NCBI RefSeq assembly: GCF_030056655.1
Contig: NZ_JASHIE010000008.1
Span: 262,788-326,787 of the forward strand
Direction of reading: 5' to 3'
Length of the DNA stretch: 64,000 bases
Origin: Flectobacillus rivi
Lineage (GTDB): Bacteria; Bacteroidota; Bacteroidia; Cytophagales; Spirosomataceae
Shown piece after piece: positions 55,483 to 63,907 of this stretch (its first letter is position 1; the number at the start of each line of letters is the position of its first letter). The translations under genes and the position numbers were made by a program. The notes beneath the pieces are model-generated. The model was not told where the DNA came from. It worked only from the letters and a program-made list of their open reading frames with translations, and did no database searches.

Positions 55483-57381
55483 TTAATATATAAAGAAAAA
55501 TATTAAGCCTAATAATCCCATTAATGCTGCAAATACATAGAGTTGCACTTTACCATTTTGTACTGCTCGTGTCATTTTACCAACGATTCCAATCCAACGA
55601 ACTACAAATCCAACACCACCATCAACAATTTTGGTATCGACCCAAGACACTGCACGAGCGATTGTTTTTTGGGTAAAAGCCAGCTGGTTTACCCATCCAT
55701 CAACCCAGTTGGTATCGGCATATTGAAAAAACCTTGCCAATAACATCGTAGTTTTTACAAAAAGCCAGTGATACAAATTATCAAAAGTTGGTACCTGAAT
55801 ATCAAAAGTTCTATTTCGAGTCAAGTATCCAAAAGCAATTCCCAAACCAGCACTTGCTACAGAGGCATAGCCAATCCACGAAGAAGTTGGTAAATGAAAG
55901 CCATTATCTATAAAGTGCCAAAACCAAGCATGGTCAGCATGAAATGGATTCATCGCAAATACAATTCCCAATGATAATATGGCTAGTAAAATCAAAGGCC
56001 ACGTTATTTTGAAAGACCCCTCATGAATATGCTCAAAAGGCACATTTTCTGCACGAAATTCGCCCATAAATACCTGCCATACTTGTCGGAACATATAAAA
56101 GGCCGTCATCACGATTCCTACAAAAGTAAAAATACCAATGATTTTGAAGTAACTGTTCATTTCTGCCAAATGAAATAAATTGGCGAGAATAGCATCTTTA
56201 GACAAAAAACCTGAAAACAATGGCAAACCAGCCAACGAAGCGGCAAAGATGATAAAAGTGATAAACGTTACAGGAAGTTTTTTTCTCAAACCTCCCATTA
56301 ATCGCATATCCTGAGCATCAAAATCATGATGGTGCGAAGCATGATGAAGAGCGTGAATTACCGACCCAGCAGCTAAGAACAAACCAGCTTTGAAAAACGC
56401 ATGGGTTAATAAATGAAATAAAGACGTAGCAGTACCCAAGCCAATCAACATCAATCCCAACTGAGAGATTGTAGAATATGCCAAGGTCTTTTTTATATCA
56501 GTTTGAAAAATCGCATATATCGAACCGAGTAACATAGTCGTACAGCCAATTCCAGCAATCACCATAAACGCAACGTCCGTAAAAACAGGTTGTACGCGTG
56601 CCAATAGGAAAATCCCAGCAGCCACCATCGTTGCTGCGTGAATCAATGCTGATACTGGCGTAGGACCTTCCATGGCATCAGGAAGCCAAGTATGCAACGG
56701 AAACTGCGCTGATTTACCCACACAACCACAAAACAAAAGCAAGCCTGTTATCGTAGCTACTTCAGGAGTCAAGTTAGCAGGAGTTTGTCCTAATACCGCA
56801 AAACTCAAACTTCCCCAATAGTGATATACCATAAAAATACCGAGCAAGAAGCCCAAATCTCCCACACGATTCACTAAAAAGGCTTTTTTGGCAGCTTGTG
56901 TTGCAGATGTTTTTTGATACCAAAACCCAATCAAAAGATATGAGCTCAATCCAACCAATTCCCAAAAAGCATATATCCCCAACAAATTGTCGGTCATAAT
57001 AATACCCAGCATTGAGAAAACAAATAATTGGAGAAAAGCAAAATAACGATGTTTGGCAGGGTCATTCTCCATGTATTCCATAGAGAAAATTTGCACTAAG
57101 AAGGCAATAAAATTAACCAACAAAAGCATCATCAATGCTTTTGAGTCGAATAGGAATCCAAACACAAAATCTATTTGTCCTATCTTAAACCATTCGACAC
57201 GTAGGTTGGTTGGCAAAGCCACACTCCTACTAAGCCCTATAGTAAGCAAAAGGTTTAATACTGACAGCCCCGAGGTAATCCACCCAACAATATCTTTGCG
57301 ACTCTTGCCAAGTCCCAACGAGATAGCAAATCCTGCTAGTGGAGTCAGTAGTATAAACCAGAAGAGAGTTGCAGGAGTCAT
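55483..57381 (-). CDS. nuoL: NADH-quinone oxidoreductase subunit L
   Basis: A 632-residue complex I subunit. QFPLHTWLPDAMEGPTPVSA and AYSTISQLGLMLIGLG are the conserved channel helices; the final hydrophobic segment (about 610-630) is the C-terminal anchor that follows the lateral helix. The lateral arm part after about 450 is visible as a long amphipathic region. Upstream (57382-57685) no other nuo gene is seen, so this starts the nuoL-nuoM unit here; nuoA-K are not adjacent. Confidence 0.94.
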   Translation of the reverse strand: MTPATLFWFILLTPLAGFAISLGLGKSRKDIVGWITSGLSVLNLLLTIGLSRSVALPTNLRVEWFKIGQIDFVFGFLFDSKALMMLLLVNFIAFLVQIFSMEYMENDPAKHRYFAFLQLFVFSMLGIIMTDNLLGIYAFWELVGLSSYLLIGFWYQKTSATQAAKKAFLVNRVGDLGFLLGIFMVYHYWGSLSFAVLGQTPANLTPEVATITGLLLFCGCVGKSAQFPLHTWLPDAMEGPTPVSALIHAATMVAAGIFLLARVQPVFTDVAFMVIAGIGCTTMLLGSIYAIFQTDIKKTLAYSTISQLGLMLIGLGTATSLFHLLTHAFFKAGLFLAAGSVIHALHHASHHHDFDAQDMRLMGGLRKKLPVTFITFIIFAASLAGLPLFSGFLSKDAILANLFHLAEMNSYFKIIGIFTFVGIVMTAFYMFRQVWQVFMGEFRAENVPFEHIHEGSFKITWPLILLAILSLGIVFAMNPFHADHAWFWHFIDNGFHLPTSSWIGYASVASAGLGIAFGYLTRNRTFDIQVPTFDNLYHWLFVKTTMLLARFFQYADTNWVDGWVNQLAFTQKTIARAVSWVDTKIVDGGVGFVVRWIGIVGKMTRAVQNGKVQLYVFAALMGLLGLIFFFIY

Positions 57382-57685
57382 TCTGTAATAATTTCTATCA
57401 TAAGCTGTTCAAAACCAAGATATTCAAGGTTTTATACTCATTTTCTTGGAAAATTTCTATTTTTACGCAAATATACGTGTCTATTTTCAATTAAGCCTAA
57501 TTGTTTTGACATAAAATCTACTAAGTTTGTGGACTTAAAAAAATTATGTACTTAGCTTTCAGCTTGTAGTCCCTGAGCAACGATTCTAAGGGAGGTATTT
57601 GATTATACAACCTTTTACAATATAAGGTGGTTCAAACAAAACTGTCAAAGAGGTCGTTCATCACTCAAGCTCAACCACGAAATTC

Positions 57686-58258
57686 ATGGAAAACGCAAAA
57701 TCTGTTAACTCTTCAAGAACAACAATTACCGAATTAATGATTCCTTCGTACGCAAACTTTGGGGGGAAAATCCACGGAGGAATTTTATTGTCATTGATGG
57801 ACAAAGTGGCTTATGCCTGTGCAGCCAAGCACGCTGGGACCTATGTTGTCACGGTTTCGGTCGACAACGTGGAATTCAAAAAACCAGTTGAAGTGGGTGA
57901 GTTGGTTTCATTACATGCCTCTATTAACTACGTAGGACGTTCGTCGTTGATCATTGGTATTAGAGTCATTGCCGAAAATATCAAATCACAAGAAGTAAAA
58001 CATACTAATACTTCCTATTTTACGATGGTTGCCAAAGATGAAGATGGCAAACCTACAGAGGTTCCAGGCTTGATTCTTGAATCTGATGATGACATCCGAC
58101 GATTTTTGGAAGCAATCAGGAGAAAGGAAATTAAAAATGCCTATAAAGGCTTATTAGATGATGCTAAAACAAGTATCGATATTGACCAAAATCTATACCT
58201 TTTACAAAACGAAAGGTGTATTGTGAAAAGAGACCGCGATATGGAAAGTCTCTGGTAA
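57686..58258 (+). CDS. Acyl-CoA thioesterase (hotdog fold)
   Basis: A 190-residue hotdog-fold thioesterase of the YciA/BFIT-like type. The segment GKIHGGILLSLMDKVAYACAA (near 28-48) carries the conserved Asp and helix, and VGRSSLIIGIRV follows. It should hydrolyse fatty acyl-CoA thioesters; chain length is not known. It is monocistronic and ends at a terminator. It fits with the beta-oxidation genes elsewhere in the window, but no link beyond that is visible. Confidence 0.85.
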   Translation: MENAKSVNSSRTTITELMIPSYANFGGKIHGGILLSLMDKVAYACAAKHAGTYVVTVSVDNVEFKKPVEVGELVSLHASINYVGRSSLIIGIRVIAENIKSQEVKHTNTSYFTMVAKDEDGKPTEVPGLILESDDDIRRFLEAIRRKEIKNAYKGLLDDAKTSIDIDQNLYLLQNERCIVKRDRDMESLW

Positions 58259-58264
58259 AAACTT

Positions 58265-58300
58265 GAATAGCTTTTCACTTTTGTGAAAAGCTATTCTTTT
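58265..58300 (+). terminator. Terminator after the thioesterase gene
   Basis: GAATAGCTTTTCAC/GTGAAAAGCTATTC hairpin ending in CTTTTG. Confidence 0.75.
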
Positions 58301-58383
58301 GTGATGTGTCATAAAATATGTTATCTTGCGAACTGTATTTGCGCTGCTCAATACCTTATTCAATAGACTATCATTCTTTAATA

Positions 58384-58944
58384 ATGGCACAATCTTTCTC
58401 AATGATTAAACTACTTCGCATAGTCTTAGTACTTCTTGCGTTACTCGCTATCGGTTTCGTCGGAATGCGTTTCTATACCAAATCTTTCAGTCCATCCGAC
58501 ACTGCAGACTTTTCACATAATGGTTTAGAAATCAATGTCGACTACTGCCAACCAGCCAAAAAAGGACGCCTTATTTTTGGTCCTCAAAACTCAAAAGCAC
58601 TCGTTCCTTACGGCAAATGGTGGCGCACTGGTGCCAACGAAGCTACTGTCATCACTTTCAACAAAGATGTCCTTATCTCGGGCAAACCTCTCAAAGCGGG
58701 AAGTTATACCTTGTTTACGATTCCAGAAAAAGACGTTTGGACAATTATTATTAATGAAGAAGTAGGACAATGGGGATTATCTTATGACCCTACAAGAGAC
58801 ATTCTTCATGCACCTGCTGCAGCCATTAATAAATCAGACTCTGTTGAAAAATTCTATATCGATTTTAACGAACAAGGTAATGGTGCAGATATGTTGCTTC
58901 GCTGGGACAAAGTCGAAGTGGTAGTACCAATCAGAATTCAGTAA
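58384..58944 (+). CDS. DUF2911 family membrane-anchored protein
   Basis: A 186-residue protein with a hydrophobic segment near the N-terminus (IVLVLLALLAIGFVG, about 14-28) and a DUF2911 domain with VPYGKWWRTGANEATVITFN, GSYTLFTIPE and WTIIINEEVGQWG. DUF2911 proteins are common in Bacteroidota and of unknown function; the envelope location is inferred. ATG at 58384 (MAQSFSMIK) is used; ATG at 58402 and the longer frame from 58318 are alternatives. It is a single gene, with a 229-bp gap to dsbD that holds nothing recognisable. Confidence 0.8.
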   Translation: MAQSFSMIKLLRIVLVLLALLAIGFVGMRFYTKSFSPSDTADFSHNGLEINVDYCQPAKKGRLIFGPQNSKALVPYGKWWRTGANEATVITFNKDVLISGKPLKAGSYTLFTIPEKDVWTIIINEEVGQWGLSYDPTRDILHAPAAAINKSDSVEKFYIDFNEQGNGADMLLRWDKVEVVVPIRIQ

Positions 58945-59173
58945 TAAATTTACCCAAGCATAAAGCTCAAACATCATTCAATATAATTATCCCTCAAGCA
59001 ACGCTAGTACTTCATAGCTTGTCTTGACTATTAGTCGTTTACTTTTACATAAAGCCACTAATATTTCTCCAGATTTTGATTTCTTCAACCGAATTTGTTT
59101 ATCAAGGAAAGAAACTAACATAGGAAGACTTTCGTTAGAGCTTTACAAACTAAGAATATCTTAAACCCCAATC

Positions 59174-61258
59174 ATGAAGAAGTTACTATCAAGTATTTTG
59201 TTGTTATTAACACTTTCAACAATCAGCTTCGCTCAGAAAGTTAATCCTGCCAAATGGACTTGGTCTTTGTCAAAGCCCAACCCAGAAGTAGGCGAAACTG
59301 TTGACGTTATTTTCACCGTTTCTATCCAAAAAGACTGGTATCTCTATTCTTCCGACTTTGATCCAGATTTAGGACCTACCGTAACAACGATCAAGTTTAC
59401 GCCAAACGATTCTTATGAAACAGTAGGTAGTCTAAAAGCGATTAACCCTTCTAGAAAATTCGATAAGGAAATCTGGAATGGTGAATACAGTTATTTTAAA
59501 GGTAAAGCAGAGTTTCGCCAAACGGTAAAAATTCTAAAAGATAAAATCAATATCGATGGTGCTTATGACAGTCAGTCTTGTTCAGATGTAACAGGTATGT
59601 GTGTACCTATCAAAGGAGCATTTTTGATTGAAGCACAAAGCGCTGCTGCTAAAAAAACTGACGATAAAAAACCTAATCTTGATTCGCTAAAAGCAGTAGA
59701 AGAAGCAGCCAAGTTAAAGGCTGACTCAGCAGCCGTTGTGCCTACAGATTCTGTAACGTCAGATTCTAGCGCTGTTTCAGGTGATGCCCTTACGGCAAGT
59801 GACGAAGAAAAACCAGAAGAAACATCACTATGGGGCTTTTTCTTATTGGCTCTAGGAGGTGGATTTGTTGCTCTTTTGACACCTTGTGTGTATCCTTTGA
59901 TTCCAATGACCGTTTCTTATTTCACAAAGCAAAAAGGTGGACTTCAGAAAGCGCTTTTATATGGCTTTTTTATCATTGCCATCTATGTACTATTCGGAAC
60001 AATCATCGCTTATGCTTTTGGACAAGCAGCACCTAACTTCATTAGTACGCACTGGATTCCAAATATGCTGTTTTTTATCGTATTTGTAGTTTTTGGGGTA
60101 TCATTCTTAGGTTGGTTCGAAATCGTTCTTCCTTCTTCATTTGTCAATAAAATCGATGCACAATCAGACCGTGGTGGTATTGGAGGAATCTTCTTCATGG
60201 CTTTCACTTTGGTATTAGTATCGTTTTCTTGTACAGGTCCTGTTGCTGGTACTATTTTGAGTCTCGGTTCACAAGGTCAAATTCTTCGCCCTATTATTGG
60301 TATGTTTGGTTTCGGATTAGCTTTTGCTATACCGTTTACCTTATTTGCCATTTTTCCAAACTGGTTACAAAACCTTCCTAAATCAGGTGGTTGGATGAAC
60401 TCAGTAAAAGTGATTTTAGGCTTCCTTGAATTAGCATTGGCCTTGAAATTTTTAAGTACTGCTGACCAAACTTATCACTGGCATATCCTCGACCGCGAGG
60501 TGTACCTTGCAGCTTGGATTGTGATTTTCTCATTAATAGGACTTTATTTATTAGGTAAAATCCAAATGCCACACGATAGTAAATTAGACAAAGTCTCAGT
60601 ACCTCGTACTTTGTTAGCTATTGCCGTATTGACATTTGTAGTATATATGATTCCGGGTATGTTTGGAGCACCACTCAAGGCGCTTTCAGGCTGGTTACCT
60701 CCAATGGAAACACAGGATTTTGTGATTGGTGGAGAAAGTAGTTCAGTAGCGACATCATCTAACGCAGATCCGAATTTCCCTAAAAAAGTAAAATATGATG
60801 AATTCCTAAAATTGCCTTTAGGGCTTCACGGTTTCTTTGACTATAAAGAAGCAGCAGCTTATGCCAAACAAGTCAATAAACCATTATTTATCGATTTTAC
60901 AGGTCACGGCTGTGTAAACTGTCGTAAAATGGAAGCAGCAGTATGGTCTAATCCAGAAGTGAAAAAACGCATTGAAAACGACTATGTATTAGTGGCCTTA
61001 TATGTGGATGATAAAACAGAACTTCCAAAATCAGAATGGTATAAATCCAAAGATGACGGTTTGGAAAAAACTACAATTGGTGACCAGAATCTTGATTTTG
61101 AAATCACTCGATTCAACGGAAATGCTCAACCATACTATTGTCTAGTCGACCCTAATAATGACTCAAAAACACTAGTAAAACCAAGAGCCTATAATGAGAA
61201 TATTGAAGAGTTTATCAAGTTCTTAGAAGATGGCAAAGCAAAGTTTAACAAGAAATAA
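59174..61258 (+). CDS. dsbD: Protein-disulfide reductase DsbD
   Basis: A 694-residue thiol:disulfide interchange protein that moves electrons from cytoplasmic thioredoxin to periplasmic thiols. A signal peptide (LLSSILLLLTLSTISFAQ) leads to an N-terminal beta domain with the Cys pair (CSDVTGMC near 138-145). A membrane core of about eight helices holds the paired Cys residues (LLTPCVYPLIPM near 236 and SFSCTGPVAG near 352), then a periplasmic thioredoxin domain with CVNC (GHGCVNCRKME near 580). All three Cys pairs needed for transfer are present. It is followed by a convergent DUF2905 gene. Confidence 0.93.
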   Translation: MKKLLSSILLLLTLSTISFAQKVNPAKWTWSLSKPNPEVGETVDVIFTVSIQKDWYLYSSDFDPDLGPTVTTIKFTPNDSYETVGSLKAINPSRKFDKEIWNGEYSYFKGKAEFRQTVKILKDKINIDGAYDSQSCSDVTGMCVPIKGAFLIEAQSAAAKKTDDKKPNLDSLKAVEEAAKLKADSAAVVPTDSVTSDSSAVSGDALTASDEEKPEETSLWGFFLLALGGGFVALLTPCVYPLIPMTVSYFTKQKGGLQKALLYGFFIIAIYVLFGTIIAYAFGQAAPNFISTHWIPNMLFFIVFVVFGVSFLGWFEIVLPSSFVNKIDAQSDRGGIGGIFFMAFTLVLVSFSCTGPVAGTILSLGSQGQILRPIIGMFGFGLAFAIPFTLFAIFPNWLQNLPKSGGWMNSVKVILGFLELALALKFLSTADQTYHWHILDREVYLAAWIVIFSLIGLYLLGKIQMPHDSKLDKVSVPRTLLAIAVLTFVVYMIPGMFGAPLKALSGWLPPMETQDFVIGGESSSVATSSNADPNFPKKVKYDEFLKLPLGLHGFFDYKEAAAYAKQVNKPLFIDFTGHGCVNCRKMEAAVWSNPEVKKRIENDYVLVALYVDDKTELPKSEWYKSKDDGLEKTTIGDQNLDFEITRFNGNAQPYYCLVDPNNDSKTLVKPRAYNENIEEFIKFLEDGKAKFNKK

Positions 61259-61261
61259 TAA

Positions 61262-61296
61262 CAAAAAGGGATGCTAACAATAGCATCCCTTTTTTG
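61262..61296. terminator. Bidirectional terminator
   Basis: AAAAAGGGATGCTA/TAGCATCCCTTTTT hairpin between dsbD and the DUF2905 gene. Confidence 0.85.
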
Positions 61297-61302
61297 CTTA
61301 CC

Positions 61303-61536
61303 TCAACTAAGTTTCTTAAATAACCATATCAATAAGTTCAGAATAATTGTCAAAAGAATAGAGGTTGTTATTGGGGCAAATAACTTAAAATTTTCTTTTT
61401 CTATTCGAATATCTCCAGGCAAATTCCCCAACCAATTCCAACGATCTATTTTATCTGCTAAAAAGTAAATTGCAGCCCCACCTATCACCAGCACAACACC
61501 TACCAGCATAATGAGTTTTCCTAAGTTTGCATTCAT
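61303..61536 (-). CDS. DUF2905 family small membrane protein
   Basis: A 77-residue protein with two hydrophobic segments (about 5-28 and 53-72) around the conserved central WLGNLPGDIRIEKENF. This arrangement is that of DUF2905. Function is unknown. It is convergent with dsbD and divergent from the DinB-like gene. Confidence 0.85.
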   Translation of the reverse strand: MNANLGKLIMLVGVVLVIGGAAIYFLADKIDRWNWLGNLPGDIRIEKENFKLFAPITTSILLTIILNLLIWLFKKLS

Positions 61537-61632
61537 ATATTTGATAAATTGAATACCTTTTTCAAATAGAATATTCCTACATTTGAGCGTATTTACTTCC
61601 TGCTAAAATAAAACCTTTATTTAACGATCATT

Positions 61633-62169
61633 ATGCAAGCTAACGAAATTCAATCAGCACTCGAAAAAAGTGTTGAGTATTATAAAAAATCCCTTTTAGA
61701 ATATTCTCCTGAGCAATTTGTGACAAAGCCAAACGATGAAGAATGGTCTATTGGGCAAATGTACGAACATGTGTGCATGTCAGCACTTTATTTTTTTTAC
61801 AAAAGGGTTACATATTGTCTCGAGCAACGCAAAGGGCAAATCGGCGGAGATAAAAACATTTATGGCGAAAAACAATTTAAGTATAATAGTTTTCCTCCAA
61901 CCAAACTAAAAATCCCAGATGCTCTCAAAGGTCCAGAACCTGTTGCTCAAGAACAACATATATACCTTAACCTTCTTGATCAAATCGTAGCTGAAGGAAA
62001 GATACTTGCCGAACGAATTCCTTTAGATACTGGAGAATATAAATGTCTTCAGCCAGCATTTGGTTGGTTAGATGCCCACGAATGGTTTTGGCTCAACGAG
62101 CAGCATTTTAGACATCATTTATTGCAAAAAGCTCGGATAGATACTTTTCTTGATATTGCTAAAAACTAA
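61633..62169 (+). CDS. DinB-like four-helix-bundle protein
   Basis: A 178-residue DinB/YfiT-superfamily protein with the metal-ligand pattern: an early His (MYEHVCMSA near 48-56), and late HEWFWLNEQHFRHHLLQ near 156-172. Members are often damage-induced or thiol-linked enzymes (bacillithiol and related transferases), but this one has no assigned substrate. Monocistronic, divergent from the DUF2905 gene. Confidence 0.75.
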   Translation: MQANEIQSALEKSVEYYKKSLLEYSPEQFVTKPNDEEWSIGQMYEHVCMSALYFFYKRVTYCLEQRKGQIGGDKNIYGEKQFKYNSFPPTKLKIPDALKGPEPVAQEQHIYLNLLDQIVAEGKILAERIPLDTGEYKCLQPAFGWLDAHEWFWLNEQHFRHHLLQKARIDTFLDIAKN

Positions 62170-62288
62170 TTTCATCTTTACCGCTTTGTTTTGGTAGGGT
62201 ATTTGGAGGATAAATTTCCATACCGTATCATTGTGATTTGATACATGAACCTATCATATCATAAGCAAATATTTTCTTACCGTTAAAA

Positions 62289-62885
62289 ATGGATTCTATT
62301 GCACTATATGAACAAAAACTCCATCAAACAATTAATACTATTTTAGGAATTGATGGGGTTTTAGAAAAAACGCATTATTCGAACACCCAAATTGAAATAC
62401 TTCATGCCTGGTTAGTTGGATTTTTCATCAATGATTATGAAAAGTATTTATCCAAAAATGCGTTGCCTTTTGACCGGCGAAATCTTCAAATCACCACACA
62501 GCTTGTTTCAGAAGGAATGAGTAATATCTCTGTTGAGGTATTAAATCAATATAAAACATTCTATACAAAGTATCTCGAATTATACCAATTTGTTCCAGTC
62601 AGTTATGGTATTACGCAAAAAATAAATACACAATTAAGACTTGGCTTGAATATCGAGATTCTTTTTGATCAGTTTGAAGTTGGACATTTCTTTATTTTAA
62701 GTAAAATGCTTTCTTCTATAAAAAAAGCTTTTTATGAGATAACAATTATCCAAAACGCTTGGTCTGTCCCAACCTTTAAAGAAAACATAGATAATTACTA
62801 TTTTGAGCAAAATGGTCCAGAATATGACCTTGAAGAAGCAATTGAGCAGATGGCAAAGACAGCACTTACTCAGATAGGACTATAA
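62289..62885 (+). CDS. Hypothetical protein, unknown family
   Basis: A 198-residue, probably all-helical soluble protein. No signal peptide, membrane segment or catalytic motif is seen. Recurrent features are ILHAWLVGFFINDYEKYL (near 38-55) and an Asp/Glu-rich C-terminus. I do not recognise it. It follows the DinB-like gene after 119 bp and ends at a large bidirectional hairpin. Confidence 0.55.
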   Translation: MDSIALYEQKLHQTINTILGIDGVLEKTHYSNTQIEILHAWLVGFFINDYEKYLSKNALPFDRRNLQITTQLVSEGMSNISVEVLNQYKTFYTKYLELYQFVPVSYGITQKINTQLRLGLNIEILFDQFEVGHFFILSKMLSSIKKAFYEITIIQNAWSVPTFKENIDNYYFEQNGPEYDLEEAIEQMAKTALTQIGL

Positions 62886-62890
62886 TAGGC

Positions 62891-62945
62891 ATAAATCACA
62901 AAATCCGCTAGTTTTTAGAATAAAACTAGCGGATTTTGTGATTTA
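62891..62945. terminator. Large bidirectional terminator
   Basis: Perfect 24-bp inverted repeat (ATCACAAAATCCGCTAGTTTT and its complement) with a 6-nt loop between the hypothetical gene and the YdcF-like gene, whose stop codon lies in its right arm. Confidence 0.85.
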
Positions 62946-63440
62946 TTGAGACGCTCTCAGCATCATTTTAAGCCGATTGACACCTTGAGACTCTTGTCGC
63001 TTTAATCGTTCTAATTCATCTTCAAAAATACTAGATTTTGCTTCGATGAAAATCATATTAGGATACGAACAATATAGTTCAAATGATAAACGAACCCTCT
63101 CCATTTGATAATCTGACGTAATTACAGCCACAACTTCAGGTGAATATCTAGAAAGTACTCTCCTTGTTAATTGAATGTCTTCCAAAAGATTTTCTCCTAA
63201 CACAAACTCTACAAAGCTCTCATGAGCTATTCCATGCTCTAAAAGAAAATTTTGCATAAGTTGTGCATGCGCATAGTCACTTGTATTAAAAGCCTCCCCA
63301 AATCCACCAGTACATAAAATATGAAAAGAGGGATTATTTTTCAAAAATTGAAGTGCTGTCAAAAGTCTATCTAACGCGATATGAGATAATTCACCATCAG
63401 ATGTATTCGAAGCTGCACAGATAATCAATAATTTATTCAT
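62943..63440 (-). CDS. YdcF/ElyC-like DUF218 family protein
   Basis: A 165-residue protein with the DUF218 signatures CTGGFGEAFN (near 43) and VVAVITSDYQMERVRLS (near 110), as in YdcF and ElyC. Many DUF218 proteins have an envelope role; here the short N-terminus lacks a membrane anchor, so it looks cytoplasmic. ATG at 63440 (MNKLLIICAASN) is preferred over 63461 (adds MLKCLFV). It is convergent with the upstream hypothetical gene and is the last protein gene before the rRNA operon. Confidence 0.8.
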   Translation of the reverse strand: MNKLLIICAASNTSDGELSHIALDRLLTALQFLKNNPSFHILCTGGFGEAFNTSDYAHAQLMQNFLLEHGIAHESFVEFVLGENLLEDIQLTRRVLSRYSPEVVAVITSDYQMERVRLSFELYCSYPNMIFIEAKSSIFEDELERLKRQESQGVNRLKMMLRASQ

Positions 63441-63614
63441 AACAAATAAGCATTTAAGCATAAAAGTAACCTAAAATTATTGAATAACAGATAAACTATC
63501 TTTAAAACGTAAATAGCGAACCTATTCTAATGATAGTCTACAAACCCAAAAACATGAGTCATCCCGAATTTAGCGAGTGAGTGATTATGTATAAAATATG
63601 TATTCCATCAGTAG

Positions 63615-63633
63615 AGACGCAATGATTGCGTCT
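63615..63633. repeat. REP-like palindrome
   Basis: AGACGCAAT-G-ATTGCGTCT, a perfect 9-bp palindrome with one central base, similar in form to widespread intergenic REP-type sequences. Confidence 0.6.
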
Positions 63634-63662
63634 TAAGGCAAGTCATGTCTAGCGTTGTAACA

Positions 63663-63704
63663 TCAAAAAAGCGGTCGAAAAATATTTTTCGACCGCTTTT
63701 TTGA
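63663..63704. terminator. Strong bidirectional terminator
   Basis: AAAAAAGCGGTCGAAAAAT/ATTTTTCGACCGCTTTTTT inverted repeat, with A- and T-runs on both sides. On the minus strand it may be the distal terminator of the rRNA operon. Confidence 0.85.
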
Positions 63705-63826
63705 TAAAAACTTGGAGAATAATCCCAATCCTAAAAATTCGGGATGACTTATGTTTCATCTTCATTTATACTATTTGGGATCTTTCTACTATATCTCAAG
63801 ATTGAGATGCATATTCAGTAGCGCAC

Positions 63827-63854
63827 TGCAGTATCTTCAACGGTATTGAGTCTT
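63827..63854 (-). pseudogene. Decayed fragment of 5S rRNA
   Basis: TGCAGTATCTTCAACGGTAT etc. matches the intact 5S at 63940-63967 at 23 of 28 positions. It lies in the same orientation, beyond the 5S terminator. Confidence 0.55.
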
Positions 63855-63862
63855 GTAAAACG

Positions 63863-63894
63863 AAAGAAGCCACTCTTTTGGAGTGGCTTCTTTT
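63863..63894 (-). terminator. Terminator just after 5S rRNA
   Basis: AAAGAAGCCACTC/GAGTGGCTTCTTT stem, 5-nt loop, with TTCTTTCG following on the minus strand. Confidence 0.7.
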
Positions 63895-63907
63895 CTAATT
63901 TGTAATA

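Larger units (their letters stand above)
63557..63749. repeat. 15-bp inverted repeat enclosing a terminator and a palindrome
   Basis: AGTCATCCCGAATTT (63557-63571) and its complement AAATTCGGGATGACT (63735-63749) enclose about 160 bp with the REP-like palindrome and one terminator. It resembles the ends of a small non-coding mobile or dispersed repeat. Confidence 0.6.
63462..63907. other. Spacer between the YdcF-like gene and the rRNA operon
   Basis: A 446-bp protein-free region with several repeats: an inverted repeat pair (63557-63571 with 63735-63749), a REP-like palindrome (63615-63633), two terminators and a 5S remnant. Each is listed separately. Confidence 0.7.
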
